Notes: generated by a model from the letters alone, not told the origin. DNA of 64,000 nt from Pontibacter russatus (GCF_009931655.1 NZ_CP047984.1:2126501-2190500); one strand, 5' to 3'. Shown: positions 1 through 11,021, numbered from the stretch's first letter. Program-made: numbers and translations.

Positions 1-1
1 C

Positions 2-202
2 TTCTCTAAAATGGAGGTGCCCGCTGCGCAGGATGCCACAGCCGTCTATATGTCCCACACTACCCTGCCGCTGCACGAGATAGAGCGCGAGACGATTCGC
101 CGCGTCATCGAGAAAAACAAGGGCAACATCTCCAAATCGGCCAAAGAGCTTGGCCTTACCCGCACCGCCCTCTACCGCCGCCTGAACAAGCATGATATTT
201 AA
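2..202 (+). CDS. Sigma-54-dependent response regulator, C-terminal fragment (Fis-type HTH)
   Basis: The reading frame is open to the left edge, so this is the 3' end of a longer gene. The visible part ends in a Fis-family helix-turn-helix: an acidic/basic helix (HEIERETIRRVIEKN) followed by KGNISKSAKELGLTRTALYRRL, typical of the DNA-binding tail of NtrC-type sigma-54 activators. The stop codon overlaps the start of the histidine kinase gene by 11 nt, which is how two-component pairs are often coupled. The receiver and AAA+ domains lie outside the window, so the regulator class is inferred from the tail and the neighbour. Confidence 0.8.
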   Translation, partial: FSKMEVPAAQDATAVYMSHTTLPLHEIERETIRRVIEKNKGNISKSAKELGLTRTALYRRLNKHDI

Positions 203-1553
203 GCGCCTCGAGTTCGGGCTACTCGTCCGGTTTCTGCTGTTGCTGGGGATGATGTACCTCACGCTGCACTACCTGGTGCAGTTCACGTGGCTGCAGGTGG
301 CATCTGGCGTGCTGGTGATGCTGGCGCAGGTGTGGGAACTGGCCAGGTATGTCACGCGAAGCAACAACGAGCTGGCGAAATTTCTGCAGGCCGTGAAGCA
401 GCGCGACTTTTCGCAGCGCTTCAACGAGCACACCACCAATAGTTCGCTGCAGCAACTGCATCGCGCCTTCAACCTCATCAACGACACCTTCAAACAGCTG
501 CACATCGAGAAAGAGGCGCAGTTTCAGTACATGCAGACCATCCTGCAGCTGATAGACACGGGCATTATGGCGGTGGAGGAGGAAACAGGTGAGGTGGAGT
601 GGGCAAACGAGGCGCTGAAGAAGATACTGGGCCTTCCCTATCTGAAGAGTGTATCGGGTCTTGAACCGCGTTACCCGGTGCTATATGAGGCCGTGCAGCA
701 GCTGCAGCCAAACGAGCACCGCCTCCTGAAGCTGAAGCTGCCGAACGGCACCTCACAGTTGCTGCTCTCAGCCTCGTCCTTCACGATGCAGCACCGCCAC
801 CTGCTGCTAATTGCGGTAAAAAACGTGAGCGCCACCGTAGACGAAACGGAGACCGAGGCCTGGCAGAAGCTGCTGCGCGTGATGACGCACGAAATCATGA
901 ACTCCGTGGCTCCCATCGCCTCGCTGGCCGACACGCTGGGCCGCCACCTGCAGCAGGAGCGCGAGCGGTATGTGCAGGAGCCCGACGCGGTTCCGGACCC
1001 GGAGCTGCTGGAAGATACAGAGCAGGGCATCGCCATCATCAAGAGACGAAGCGAAGGATTGTTGCGCTTCACGCACTTTTACCGCAACCTGAACAAGTCG
1101 CAGCAACTGCTGCTGACCACTGTGTATGTGCAGGAGCTGTTTAACAGCATCGACCGCCTGATGCGGCCACAGATGGAGGCGCAGGGCATCCTGTTTATAT
1201 GCCACCTCCAGCCCAAGGACCTCACCCTGAACGCCGACGTGACCCTGCTGGAACAGGTGCTCATCAACCTCCTCCTCAACGCCAGACGGGCCGTGCAGGG
1301 CAGGCCTCAGCCGCGCATCATCCTGGCGGCCCAGCTAACGGAGGGCAAAACCGTGATTGAGGTGGAGGACAATGGCAGCGGCATCCCGGAGGAACTTCTG
1401 GAAAGCATCTTCATTCCGTTCTTCACCTCGCACAAGGACGGCTCCGGCATTGGCCTCAGCCTTGCCAAGCACATCATGCTGCTGCACAAGGGAAGCATTC
1501 AGGTAGAAAGCCAGGAGGGCGTGGGCAGCGTCTTCAGGCTGGTGTTTCCGTAG
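192..1553 (+). CDS. Sensor histidine kinase, NtrY-like
   Basis: Membrane sensor kinase of 453 residues. Two hydrophobic segments occupy roughly residues 8-52 with almost no periplasmic loop. A HAMP/PAS-like region follows (around 110-215, LIDTGIMAVEEETGEVEWAN). The phospho-acceptor is probably H233 in MTHEIMNSVAPI. The ATPase domain shows an N box (NLLLNARRAV), a G1 box (VEDNGSGIPEE) and a G2 box (DGSGIGLSLAKHI). It overlaps the upstream regulator gene by 11 nt, so the two probably form one two-component system. The signal is not evident; the small sensor loop suggests an intramembrane or cytoplasmic cue. The stop codon touches a REP-like palindrome. Confidence 0.9.
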   Translation: MIFKRLEFGLLVRFLLLLGMMYLTLHYLVQFTWLQVASGVLVMLAQVWELARYVTRSNNELAKFLQAVKQRDFSQRFNEHTTNSSLQQLHRAFNLINDTFKQLHIEKEAQFQYMQTILQLIDTGIMAVEEETGEVEWANEALKKILGLPYLKSVSGLEPRYPVLYEAVQQLQPNEHRLLKLKLPNGTSQLLLSASSFTMQHRHLLLIAVKNVSATVDETETEAWQKLLRVMTHEIMNSVAPIASLADTLGRHLQQERERYVQEPDAVPDPELLEDTEQGIAIIKRRSEGLLRFTHFYRNLNKSQQLLLTTVYVQELFNSIDRLMRPQMEAQGILFICHLQPKDLTLNADVTLLEQVLINLLLNARRAVQGRPQPRIILAAQLTEGKTVIEVEDNGSGIPEELLESIFIPFFTSHKDGSGIGLSLAKHIMLLHKGSIQVESQEGVGSVFRLVFP

Positions 1554-1574
1554 AGACGCAATATTTTGCGTCTC
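1553..1574. repeat. REP-like palindrome, GACGC family, copy 1
   Basis: Imperfect palindrome with core GACGCAATATTTTGCGTC directly after the kinase stop. The same core occurs at 5058-5082, 30205-30229 and 30252-30275, and in degenerate form at 1627-1648. Confidence 0.75.
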
Positions 1575-1587
1575 CCTACCTCGGTTC

Positions 1588-1620
1588 AGACGCTCGCGGG
1601 ACCTTCGAACACCGCGAGGT
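1588..1620. repeat. CTCGCGGGACCTTCG palindrome family, copy 1
   Basis: The arms CTCGCGG and CCGCGAG surround GACCTTCGAACA. Closely related copies, in the opposite orientation, lie at 14418-14449 and 56335-56365. It sits in the cfa leader region between two GACGC-type palindromes. Confidence 0.65.
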
Positions 1621-1626
1621 CATTCG

Positions 1627-1648
1627 AAACGCAGTATTTTGCGCATCT
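1627..1648. repeat. Degenerate GACGC-family palindrome
   Basis: The core ACGCAGTATTTTGCGC matches the copy at 1553-1574 with a few substitutions, so it looks like an older copy of the same repeat. Confidence 0.45.
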
Positions 1649-1775
1649 AATGTCACGAATAACAGGAAAGGGGTCCGTGCCTCTTCATCCTTTCGCTGCC
1701 CTTAACCATTGTGCGTTGCTTTCGTTGACAGATAAATACAATCCAGAATCTATATATCACCAAATCAGCAGCGTC

Positions 1776-2897
1776 ATGAAGAGCCAGAGCCTCCAGCAAA
1801 CTGTAGCAGCTATCTTAGCGACAGCGGATATCAAAATAAACGGGCCTGACCCGTGGGATCTGCAAGTGCATGACGAGCGGTTCTACAAGCGTGTGCTCAC
1901 TGAGGGAACATTGGGGCTGGGGGAGTCCTATATGGACGGCTGGTGGGACTGCGACAGCATTGACACCTTTGTATGCAAGGCATTACGGGCAGATCTTTAC
2001 AGCAAGGCCCGGTTTGGCTGGAAGACTATTGCAAAAATGCTGCTGGCCCGGGTCCTGAACATGCAGGCCAAGGGAAGGGCGGCCCGCAATGCACAGCGGC
2101 ACTACGACATCGGAAACCACCTTTACCAACTGATGCTGGACAAGCGCATGGTCTACAGTTGTGGCTACTGGAAGGGGGCGGATAATCTCGACCAGGCCCA
2201 GGAAAACAAGCTGGACCTCATTTGCCGGAAGATCAGGCTGCAACCGGGGCAGCGGGTGCTTGACATCGGCTGCGGCTGGGGCAGCTTCGCGAAGTTTGCC
2301 GCCGAGCGCTACGGCGCGGAAGTGGTGGGAGTCACCGTGTCGCACGAGCAGGCGAAACTGGGCAGGGAGATGTGCAAAGGGCTGCCCGTGGAAATCCGGC
2401 TGCAGGACTACCGCGAGGTGCATGAGCAGTTCGACCATGTGGTGTCGGTGGGGATGGTGGAGCACGTCGGTTACCGCAACCACCGCACGTTTATGAAGAC
2501 GGTCGCCCGATGCCTGAAGGATGACGGCCTGTTCCTGCTGCACACCATCGGCCATCCCTTCTCCAAAACGTCTGCAGATCCCTTCACGAACACTTATATC
2601 TTCCCCAACTGCCTCATTCCTTCGCTGAGGCAGCTCGGGGCGGCCATGGAGCACCTGTTCATAGTGGAGGACCTGCACAACTTCGGAGCCTACTACGACC
2701 CTACCCTCATGGTCTGGTTCCAGAACTTCGACCGCAACTGGGACCAGCTAAAGGGCGAATATGACGAACGGTTCTATCGGATGTGGAAGTACTACCTGCT
2801 CTCCAGCGCCGGTTCGTTCCGGGGGCGCAACAACCAACTCTGGCAAATGGTGCTGTCGAAAAAGGGCGCTACGGGGGTATATGAGTCGGTGCGGTAA
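1776..2897 (+). CDS. cfa: Cyclopropane-fatty-acyl-phospholipid synthase
   Basis: Transfers a methylene group from S-adenosylmethionine to unsaturated acyl chains of membrane phospholipids. The ATG at 1776 gives 373 residues, close to the usual size (about 380); an upstream TTG would add 70 unrelated residues running through repeats, so it was rejected. Visible hallmarks are the SAM-binding VLDIGCGWG near residue 160, VGMVEHVG, and the family N-terminal region with ESYMDGWWDCD. Downstream of the SAM fold are HTIGHPFSKT and a C-terminal YYDPTLMVWFQNFD stretch, typical of the family. It stands alone on its strand; cyclopropanation usually responds to membrane stress or stationary phase, but no such signal is seen here. 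Confidence 0.93.
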   Translation: MKSQSLQQTVAAILATADIKINGPDPWDLQVHDERFYKRVLTEGTLGLGESYMDGWWDCDSIDTFVCKALRADLYSKARFGWKTIAKMLLARVLNMQAKGRAARNAQRHYDIGNHLYQLMLDKRMVYSCGYWKGADNLDQAQENKLDLICRKIRLQPGQRVLDIGCGWGSFAKFAAERYGAEVVGVTVSHEQAKLGREMCKGLPVEIRLQDYREVHEQFDHVVSVGMVEHVGYRNHRTFMKTVARCLKDDGLFLLHTIGHPFSKTSADPFTNTYIFPNCLIPSLRQLGAAMEHLFIVEDLHNFGAYYDPTLMVWFQNFDRNWDQLKGEYDERFYRMWKYYLLSSAGSFRGRNNQLWQMVLSKKGATGVYESVR

Positions 2898-3141
2898 TGC
2901 CGTAAAGTTAATTTTTCCGAAACGACACTTCAGGAACGTTCCTGTTTTTCAGTCCCCGTGTGGCAGGGCGAAAGGCAGCGTAAACCATCCTGTTTATATA
3001 TAGCTGCCGCCCTTACCGTTTCGGCCATATAGGGTCCTCTACCTGCATGCTGAAGGCCTAGTTCTCAGGTGGATAAGTATCTGGAAAACTACTGGGCAAA
3101 TCCACTCCCATCTCTCCTTGGGTTTGATTATCTTTGTCCTA

Positions 3142-5046
3142 ATGGAGAATTTTGTAGTATCAGCGCGAAAATACCGCCCGGCCACCTTCGACAGCGTGGT
3201 GGGGCAGCACCATATCACCAACACCCTCAAAAACGCCATCAGCAGCCATCACCTGGCGCAGGCATTCCTTTTCTGCGGCCCGCGCGGGGTGGGCAAAACG
3301 ACCTGTGCCCGCATCCTGGCCAAAACCATCAACTGCCAGAACATTACCCCGGAGGTGGAAGCCTGCAATGAGTGCGAGTCGTGCCGCAGCTTTAACTCTA
3401 ACAGCTCGTTCAACATTCACGAGCTTGACGCGGCCTCCAACAACTCGGTGGAGGACATCCGGAACCTGGTGGAGCAGGTGCGGTATGCGCCGCAGACGGG
3501 CAAATACAAAATCTATATCATAGACGAGGTACACATGCTCTCGAACCAGGCCTTCAACGCTTTCCTGAAGACGCTGGAGGAGCCGCCTTCCTATGCCATC
3601 TTCATACTGGCCACCACCGAGCGCCACAAGATCATCCCGACTATCCTGTCGCGCTGCCAGATCTTTGATTTCAATCGCATCCGGATAGAGGACATGGTGC
3701 GTCACCTAGGCAGCATCGCGCAGAAGGAAAACATTCAGGCTGAGCCGGACGCCCTGCACCTGATCTCGCAGAAAGCAGACGGTGCCCTGCGCGACGCGCT
3801 CTCGATCTTCGACCAGATGGTGACCTTCTCGGGCAGCCATGTCACTTACAAGGCTACGGTCGAGAACCTGCACATCCTGGACTACGATTATTATTTCCGG
3901 CTGACGGACCACCTGCTGGAGCAGAACCTGTCGGGCTCACTGTTGCTGTTCGACGAGATTCTGAAGAACGGTTTTGACGCCCACAACTTCCTGGTCGGTA
4001 TTGGCGAGCACTTCCGCAGCCTGCTGGTGTGCAAAGATCAGGCAACAGTGCAACTGCTGGAGGTGTCGGATAATATAAAAGCGAAATATGCGGAGCAGTC
4101 GCAGAAGGCAAGTGTCTCGTTCCTGCTGTCGGGCCTGAACCTGGTGAGCACCTGCGACATGCACTACAAGAGCAGCAAGAACCAGCGCCTGCACGTGGAA
4201 CTGTGCCTGATGAAGATGGCGCACCTCAACGCCGCGCTGAACTTTGCCCAGGACGGAGCAGTAGCAAAAAAAGCTAAGGTAGCAGCGCCGGCACCAGCCG
4301 CTACCGGTTCAGCAGGTGCCACTACGCCGCAGCCGCAGCAGGGCCAGGTGCCCTCCGGAGGACTGCAGCAGCCCGTGCCGGGCAGCGTGCCTTCGGAGCG
4401 CCTGCAACCACCACACGCCCCCGCACAGGTTCCTTCTGAAGAGTTGCGGCACCCGCCAGCGCCGCAGGAGGTAACGCCGGATGCCCATATCGCGCCTGCC
4501 AACCCGCAGACGCCTCCGGGCTCAAGCCCCATCCCCAGCGCCCACACCCCGCGCTCCGGGGTGCAACTGCCGCCACCTAAAAAGCTGAGCAAGCTGCCCA
4601 GCCTGAAAGACCTGCAGCACGCGCAGGCCGCCGCCGAAACAGCCGTGGCCGAGGAAGAGGAAGAAGTGGCTTACGGCACCGTGGTGCCCGTGGATCCTGC
4701 CCGCCTGAAAACAGTGTGGCATAATGTGCTGCGCCGGAAGAAGTCGGAGAACATGATGGAGTACACGCTCCTGAACCGCCAATACCACGTGAGCGCCGAA
4801 AATGAGATAACGCTCCACCTCGAGAACCACGTGATGCTCGACCAGTTTACCACGCTGCGCCCTTCGCTGCTGGCAGAGCTTAAAAAAGAGCTCGGCAACC
4901 GCAGCATCCGGCTCACGGCGGAGGTGATGGAACTGGAGGAAGGCAATAAAATGTACACCTCGCAGGACAAATTCAACTACCTCGCCGAGAAATATCCGCT
5001 GCTCGTCGATATGAGGCAGCGCCTGGGGCTGGATATGGATTTTTGA
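3142..5046 (+). CDS. dnaX: DNA polymerase III subunit gamma/tau
   Basis: ATPase subunit of the sliding-clamp loader, 634 residues from the ATG at 3142 (MENFVVSARKYRPATF, the standard family start). The Walker A motif GPRGVGKTT is at about residues 46-54, the zinc-binding cysteines near 62-80 (including CNECESC), and Walker B IIDEVHML follows. A long Pro/Ala/Gln-rich linker (about residues 370-490) joins the clamp-loader part to a conserved C-terminal tau-like domain. A TAnnTTTG box (TATCTTTG, 3129-3136) lies only 6 nt before the start, so a leaderless transcript is possible but unproven. No dnaX programmed frameshift signal was recognised. Confidence 0.95.
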   Translation: MENFVVSARKYRPATFDSVVGQHHITNTLKNAISSHHLAQAFLFCGPRGVGKTTCARILAKTINCQNITPEVEACNECESCRSFNSNSSFNIHELDAASNNSVEDIRNLVEQVRYAPQTGKYKIYIIDEVHMLSNQAFNAFLKTLEEPPSYAIFILATTERHKIIPTILSRCQIFDFNRIRIEDMVRHLGSIAQKENIQAEPDALHLISQKADGALRDALSIFDQMVTFSGSHVTYKATVENLHILDYDYYFRLTDHLLEQNLSGSLLLFDEILKNGFDAHNFLVGIGEHFRSLLVCKDQATVQLLEVSDNIKAKYAEQSQKASVSFLLSGLNLVSTCDMHYKSSKNQRLHVELCLMKMAHLNAALNFAQDGAVAKKAKVAAPAPAATGSAGATTPQPQQGQVPSGGLQQPVPGSVPSERLQPPHAPAQVPSEELRHPPAPQEVTPDAHIAPANPQTPPGSSPIPSAHTPRSGVQLPPPKKLSKLPSLKDLQHAQAAAETAVAEEEEEVAYGTVVPVDPARLKTVWHNVLRRKKSENMMEYTLLNRQYHVSAENEITLHLENHVMLDQFTTLRPSLLAELKKELGNRSIRLTAEVMELEEGNKMYTSQDKFNYLAEKYPLLVDMRQRLGLDMDF

Positions 5047-5057
5047 TAGTTAGTAAT

Positions 5058-5082
5058 GAGGCGCAAAATATTGCGTCTCTAC
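5058..5082. repeat. REP-like palindrome, GACGC family
   Basis: The core GCGCAAAATATTGCGTCTC follows the dnaX stop within 12 nt. It is the inverted orientation of the copy at 1553-1574 (AAAATATT instead of AATATTTT). Confidence 0.75.
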
Positions 5083-5156
5083 ATATATCAATGCATATAT
5101 AAAAACAGCAGATTCGCCCTTCCATGCCGCAAGTTTAAAATCTCACTGTTAAGCAA

Positions 5157-5190
5157 AAAAAGGCTGCCCAATCACTTAGGCAGCCTTTTT
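5157..5190. terminator. Bidirectional intrinsic terminator between dnaX and icd
   Basis: A 12-bp stem AAAAAGGCTGCC / GGCAGCCTTTTT encloses a 10-nt loop. A and T tracts on both sides suit termination of both convergent genes. TATATA follows immediately. Confidence 0.85.
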
Positions 5191-5209
5191 ATATATAAAC
5201 AGCTTTCTC

Positions 5210-7462
<2,253 letters not shown>

Positions 7463-7568
7463 TTACCCAACGAAGGGCTGTATTCTGGTTATAATCCATA
7501 TATAGCTCCGGCTTGCCGCCATACGGCCCTGCCTCTGAAGGCATCTGGCTGGGCAATCCGTTCCGAAG

Positions 7569-7576
7569 CAAATATA
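7569..7576 (-). promoter_or_regulatory. Possible -7 box for icd
   Basis: On the minus strand this reads TATATTTG, matching TAnnTTTG. No TTTG element was seen at the expected -33 distance, so the assignment rests on position only. Confidence 0.3.
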
Positions 7577-7735
7577 ACAGACTTTTTGATATAGGTCAGG
7601 TATGCGTGCGGCTTTCCCGCCAATTGGGAAAACCACATAGGCGCCGCACGGCACGAAGTGCGGGTTAACCTACTGCAGGCATATAGAGATTTGGTTGCGG
7701 TTGCGCGGGGCGAACTCCTGCCAAAGGAGGGTAGA

Positions 7736-8368
7736 TCAGTTTTCCTTCTGCTCCTGCAGCAGTTCGATCACCTGTTCGTCGCTTACCTGCGAAAACTCCT
7801 CGTAAAACTGCCCCACCGCCTGAAAACTAATGGGCACCAGCAGGCACACCACCTCATCCACCAGGCTGCTGACAGTCTCATAGGCCGAAGGAGACGCCAC
7901 GGGCACGGCCACCACGATTTTGCGGGGCTGCTCTTTCTTCACCAGGTCGATGGTGGCCAACAGGGTTTTGCCGGTGGCTATGCCATCGTCCACCAGAATC
8001 GCCACCCGGTCGTGCAGGGGCACATGCTTCCGGTTGCCCATATATAAGCTGTACTTCTGCCGCAGGCCCTCCCGTATGCGCTCCACCTCCGCGGCTATAT
8101 ATGCCTGCGGCACGTCTGCGCGCGTGTCTACCTGCACCGAGTCGAGGCTGACGGAGCCGATGGCGAACTCAGGATTGGCGGGGTGGCCTATCTTTTTGGA
8201 CAGCGTTACCTCCAGCGGCATACCCAGGTGCCTGGCAATGGGCGCCGCCACAGGCACGCCGCCACGCGGAATGGCCAGCACGACGCCCTGCTGACCCCGG
8301 TACTTTTCCAGCCGCTCCGCCAGCAGCCGGGCGGCAGTCTCCCTGTTTCGGATAAAGTTATAGCTCAT
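7736..8368 (-). CDS. Phosphoribosyltransferase-domain protein
   Basis: A 210-residue type I PRTase-fold protein. The PRPP-binding loop is seen as VAILVDDGIATGKTLLA, with VVLAIPRGGVPVAAPIA near the N-terminus. The start at 8368 was chosen because GGAGGG lies just upstream and because the longer frame only adds residues encoded by AT-rich repeats. The next gene upstream on the same strand is a dienelactone-hydrolase-like enzyme. In other bacteria these two domains are known as a fusion protein, so a shared role is likely, but the substrate is not established. It is not a clear match to a named purine or pyrimidine salvage enzyme. Confidence 0.85.
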   Translation of the reverse strand: MSYNFIRNRETAARLLAERLEKYRGQQGVVLAIPRGGVPVAAPIARHLGMPLEVTLSKKIGHPANPEFAIGSVSLDSVQVDTRADVPQAYIAAEVERIREGLRQKYSLYMGNRKHVPLHDRVAILVDDGIATGKTLLATIDLVKKEQPRKIVVAVPVASPSAYETVSSLVDEVVCLLVPISFQAVGQFYEEFSQVSDEQVIELLQEQKEN

Positions 8369-8388
8369 CGTTCCCTCCTGCTTTCTTA

Positions 8389-8450
8389 ATTTTGAATAAG
8401 TGATTGAGTGAATTTTCAATTTTGAATAACAGACTTTTGAATAATTGAAT
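8389..8450. repeat. AT-rich word repeat (TTTTGAATAA / GATTGAGTGAA)
   Basis: Short words TTTTGAATAA and TGATTGAGTGAATTTT recur within about 60 nt just upstream of the phosphoribosyltransferase start. The same words recur at 8578-8645 (complement) and 10146-10240. Confidence 0.6.
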
Positions 8451-8577
8451 ATACACACCGGCTGTCTTGCTAAAGGAATCCTGCTGCTAAGTCACAAAAC
8501 AGAGGATATATATAAATTTATTTATTCTATAAAATGGAGCAGGTGTGCAGCATGAATTCTCCTTCGAGCATTCTCTC

Positions 8578-8645
8578 CAAATTCGCCCAATCATTCATTC
8601 CAAATTCACTCAATCACTCATTCGCTCAATCACTCATCCCAAATT
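8578..8645. repeat. AT-rich word repeat (CAATCACTCATTC)
   Basis: Repeated CAATCATTCATTC, CAAATTCACTCAATCACTC and CGCTCAATCACTCATCC words. They are the reverse complement of the words at 8389-8450 and 10146-10240, and end just beyond the hydrolase stop codon. Confidence 0.6.
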
Positions 8646-8649
8646 ACCC

Positions 8650-9333
8650 CTACGGCCGGTTCTGGTGCAGGGGCTGCTGCTTGCCGGGCTCCAGGTATTT
8701 CCGGAACCAGTCGGTGGCCAGTTGCGCCGCCATCTCCAGGGCGCCGGGCTCCTCGAACAGGTGCGTGGCGTCCGGCACAATCTCCACGTCTTTGATGCAC
8801 TGCATCTGGTTCTGGGCCTGTATGTTCATCTCCAGCACGCTTTCGTCTTTGCCGCCCACGATCAGCAGCGTGGGCACCAGCAGGTCGGGCAGCACGGCGT
8901 CGGCCAGGTCGGGGCGGCCCCCGCGACTGACGACAGCCTTGATAATATCAGGCCCTTCGGCAGCGGCGGCTCCGATAGCGGCGGCCGCCCCGGTGCTGGC
9001 CCCGAAAAAGCCGATGTTCAGGTCCTGCGTCCTCAGGTCTTGCTGTACCCAGTAGGTGGTTTCAATCAGGCGCTGGGTGAGTTTGGGGATGTCGAAGCGG
9101 TTTTGAGTGTCGCGGTCCTCTTCCTCCGTCAGCAGGTCGAAGAGCAGCGTGGCGAAGCCCGAGCGCTGCAGGTGCTCGGCCACGAAGCGGTTCCGTTTGC
9201 TGAGGCGGCTGCTGCCGCTGCCGTGTGCGAAAACCACCAGGCCTTTCGCCTTCTCCGGCACGGCGAGGTCGCCCAGCAGCGACACTCCCTGTACATCAAT
9301 CCGCACACTGTCGTAGAATTTGTAGTTTGCCAT
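8650..9333 (-). CDS. Alpha/beta hydrolase, dienelactone hydrolase family
   Basis: A cytoplasmic hydrolase of 227 residues with no signal peptide. The oxyanion region is VVFAHGSGSSR. The nucleophile serine is in GFFGASTGAAAA (GxSxG), the acid in LIVGGKDESV and the histidine in DATHLFE, giving a complete Ser/Asp/His triad; classical dienelactone hydrolases use Cys, so the Ser favours a general ester or thioester hydrolase. It lies upstream of the phosphoribosyltransferase gene on the same strand, with about 280 nt of repeat-rich spacer between them. The substrate is unknown. Confidence 0.85.
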   Translation of the reverse strand: MANYKFYDSVRIDVQGVSLLGDLAVPEKAKGLVVFAHGSGSSRLSKRNRFVAEHLQRSGFATLLFDLLTEEEDRDTQNRFDIPKLTQRLIETTYWVQQDLRTQDLNIGFFGASTGAAAAIGAAAAEGPDIIKAVVSRGGRPDLADAVLPDLLVPTLLIVGGKDESVLEMNIQAQNQMQCIKDVEIVPDATHLFEEPGALEMAAQLATDWFRKYLEPGKQQPLHQNRP

Positions 9334-9463
9334 AGCTCATATATAGTTGGGGTAGCTGCGTTCCATGCAGCTTGTCTTTATAAATTACGACCTCTCCTTT
9401 CCAAAGTTCAGGAGCGGCAACTCCGGCCATGGTTTACCCCGTATTCCCTGTAGCCATCTATAT

Positions 9464-10144
9464 ATGCCCATGCCACGCCACCTCTCCCACCTCCTCCTGC
9501 TGCTGCTCTGTGTGCTTGGCAGCGCCTGTACCTCCGACAAGCAGGAAGCCGGCAATAGCGGCACCGACTTAAACAGCAGCGGAACCGACTCTTTAGAGGC
9601 CTTGCAGGAGGAAACGGCGCGAAAGGACACCACAGTTTTCCGGGATGCTTTCGAACAGTTTTTCACGGCCCTGCAGGCGGCGGACACCGCCGCGCTGAAC
9701 CGGTTCATTCACCCGGAACTGGGCGTCTGGATGATAGAGCAGCCGGGGGCGCTGCCCAAAATGACGCATGTGACCGATATTAGTGCGTTTAAGCGCGAAT
9801 ACCAGGACCGCTCATTTTTTACGGTTGCAGAAGAGGTGAAGGCGTGCGAGCTATCGGAGGAACCCTTCCCGACATTCGACTGCGCTGCTATGGATTATGA
9901 GGCAGGAGAAACCGGATACAGCAAAGACGGCTGCTTTGTCTGGAAGCCCGGCAAGTTCCAGAAAAGCGGCTACTGGAACTACGCCAACCTCTCTCCGTCC
10001 CAAATTAGGCAAATAGAGGCCATGCTTCCGCTGGTCCGGCGCTCGGTGCTGCACACCAACACATCCTTCGAATTCCATTTCGGCTATATAGACCAGCAGT
10101 GGCGGCTCCTTTTCGCGAAGCTCATATACCCCTGCAGCGCTTGA
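9464..10144 (+). CDS. Hypothetical lipoprotein
   Basis: Not recognised as a named family. The ATG at 9464 gives about 226 residues beginning with a lipoprotein signal (MPMPRHLSHLLLLLLCVLG then SAC, with the lipidated Cys in the lipobox). After a Ser/Thr/Asp-rich linker comes a compact domain starting DAFEQFFTALQAADTAALNRFIHPELGVWMIEQPG, which resembles the small nuclear-transport-factor-2-like or DUF4440-type folds used in secreted proteins, but this is only an impression. The longer frame upstream adds non-signal residues and was rejected. It is divergent from the hydrolase gene. Confidence 0.7.
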   Translation: MPMPRHLSHLLLLLLCVLGSACTSDKQEAGNSGTDLNSSGTDSLEALQEETARKDTTVFRDAFEQFFTALQAADTAALNRFIHPELGVWMIEQPGALPKMTHVTDISAFKREYQDRSFFTVAEEVKACELSEEPFPTFDCAAMDYEAGETGYSKDGCFVWKPGKFQKSGYWNYANLSPSQIRQIEAMLPLVRRSVLHTNTSFEFHFGYIDQQWRLLFAKLIYPCSA

Positions 10145-10145
10145 T

Positions 10146-10240
10146 TTTAACTTTGAATGAGTGGTTGAGTGAATTTTGAATGAGTGATTGAGTGAATGAG
10201 TGAATTTTAATTTTGAATAACTGAATTTTGAATAGCTGAA
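10146..10240. repeat. AT-rich word repeat (GAATGAGTGATTGAGTGAATTTT)
   Basis: About 95 nt built from GAATGAGTG, GTTGAGTGAATTTTGAATGA and GAATTTTGAATA words. They match the complement of the repeats at 8578-8645. A further doublet, ACTCGTAATTCGTAATT, lies at about 10315-10331 before nfi. Confidence 0.65.
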
Positions 10241-10337
10241 TAAGAAGGCGGTGTTGACACCCTGTTATCATATATCAATCAGCCCTATATCACCCCATCA
10301 TATACCATTCGGAACTCGTAATTCGTAATTAAAAAAG

Positions 10338-11021
10338 ATGGCTTACTATAGAAATTTTGATACGCCTCCGCCCGACCCAAAGGTGCTGCAGGCGCTCACA
10401 GCGCAGCAACGGCAGATGCAGGAGCGCATCATCCTCCAGAAACCCGACTTCGACCTGAAGCTCATTGCCGGCTGCGACTCCTCCTTTATCGGGGAAGACA
10501 CCATCCTCTCCGTATTTGTGCTGCTGACCTACCCAAGCCTGGAAGTGGTGGAGAAAGTGTGGCACCGGGGGCCGGTGGAGTTGCCGTATATACCTGGTTT
10601 CCTGGCCTTCCGCGAGGCTCCCAACCTGCTGAAAGCCTTCGAGAAGTTGCAGCAGAAGCCAGACCTGATTATGGTAGACGGGCACGGCATCTCGCACCCG
10701 CGCCGCCTGGGTATTGCCACGCACCTGGGCCTGCACCTGAACAAACCCACCATCGGCGTGGCCAAAAAGGTGCTGGTGGGGAAATACACCGAGCCCGCCG
10801 CCACCAAAGGCGCTGTCTCCCCGCTTATATATAAAGACGAGCACATCGCCAACGTGCTCCGCACCAAAGACAACGTGAAACCCGTGTTTGTGTCGCCCGG
10901 CCACCTGATGGACCTGGAATCTGCCACCGACATTGCCTTGGCCTGCGCCATCAAGCACAAGCTACCCGAGCCAACCCGCCTGGCTGACCATTATGCGGCA
11001 GTGTATAAGCGGGAAGTCTGA
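10338..11021 (+). CDS. nfi: Endonuclease V (deoxyinosine 3' endonuclease)
   Basis: Initiates repair of deaminated adenine by cutting one base 3' of deoxyinosine. It has 227 residues, the usual size. Family signatures are GCDSSF (catalytic Asp near residue 47), YIPGFLAFREAP (catalytic Glu), and MVDGHGISHPRRLGIATHLG (third acidic residue), with TIGVAKKVL after it. It stands alone. Oddly, its TGA stop codon falls inside the left inverted repeat of the GxxExxY element (11016-11060), so the last codon or two may have been supplied by that insertion. Confidence 0.95.
   Translation: MAYYRNFDTPPPDPKVLQALTAQQRQMQERIILQKPDFDLKLIAGCDSSFIGEDTILSVFVLLTYPSLEVVEKVWHRGPVELPYIPGFLAFREAPNLLKAFEKLQQKPDLIMVDGHGISHPRRLGIATHLGLHLNKPTIGVAKKVLVGKYTEPAATKGAVSPLIYKDEHIANVLRTKDNVKPVFVSPGHLMDLESATDIALACAIKHKLPEPTRLADHYAAVYKREV

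Noticed and set aside
1566..1775. Upstream TTG extension of cfa by 70 codons
   Set aside because: It runs through three repeat copies and has no similarity to the family N-terminus; the ATG at 1776 gives the normal length.
3039..3239. Minus-strand frame across the dnaX start
   Set aside because: Short, no motif, antisense to dnaX.
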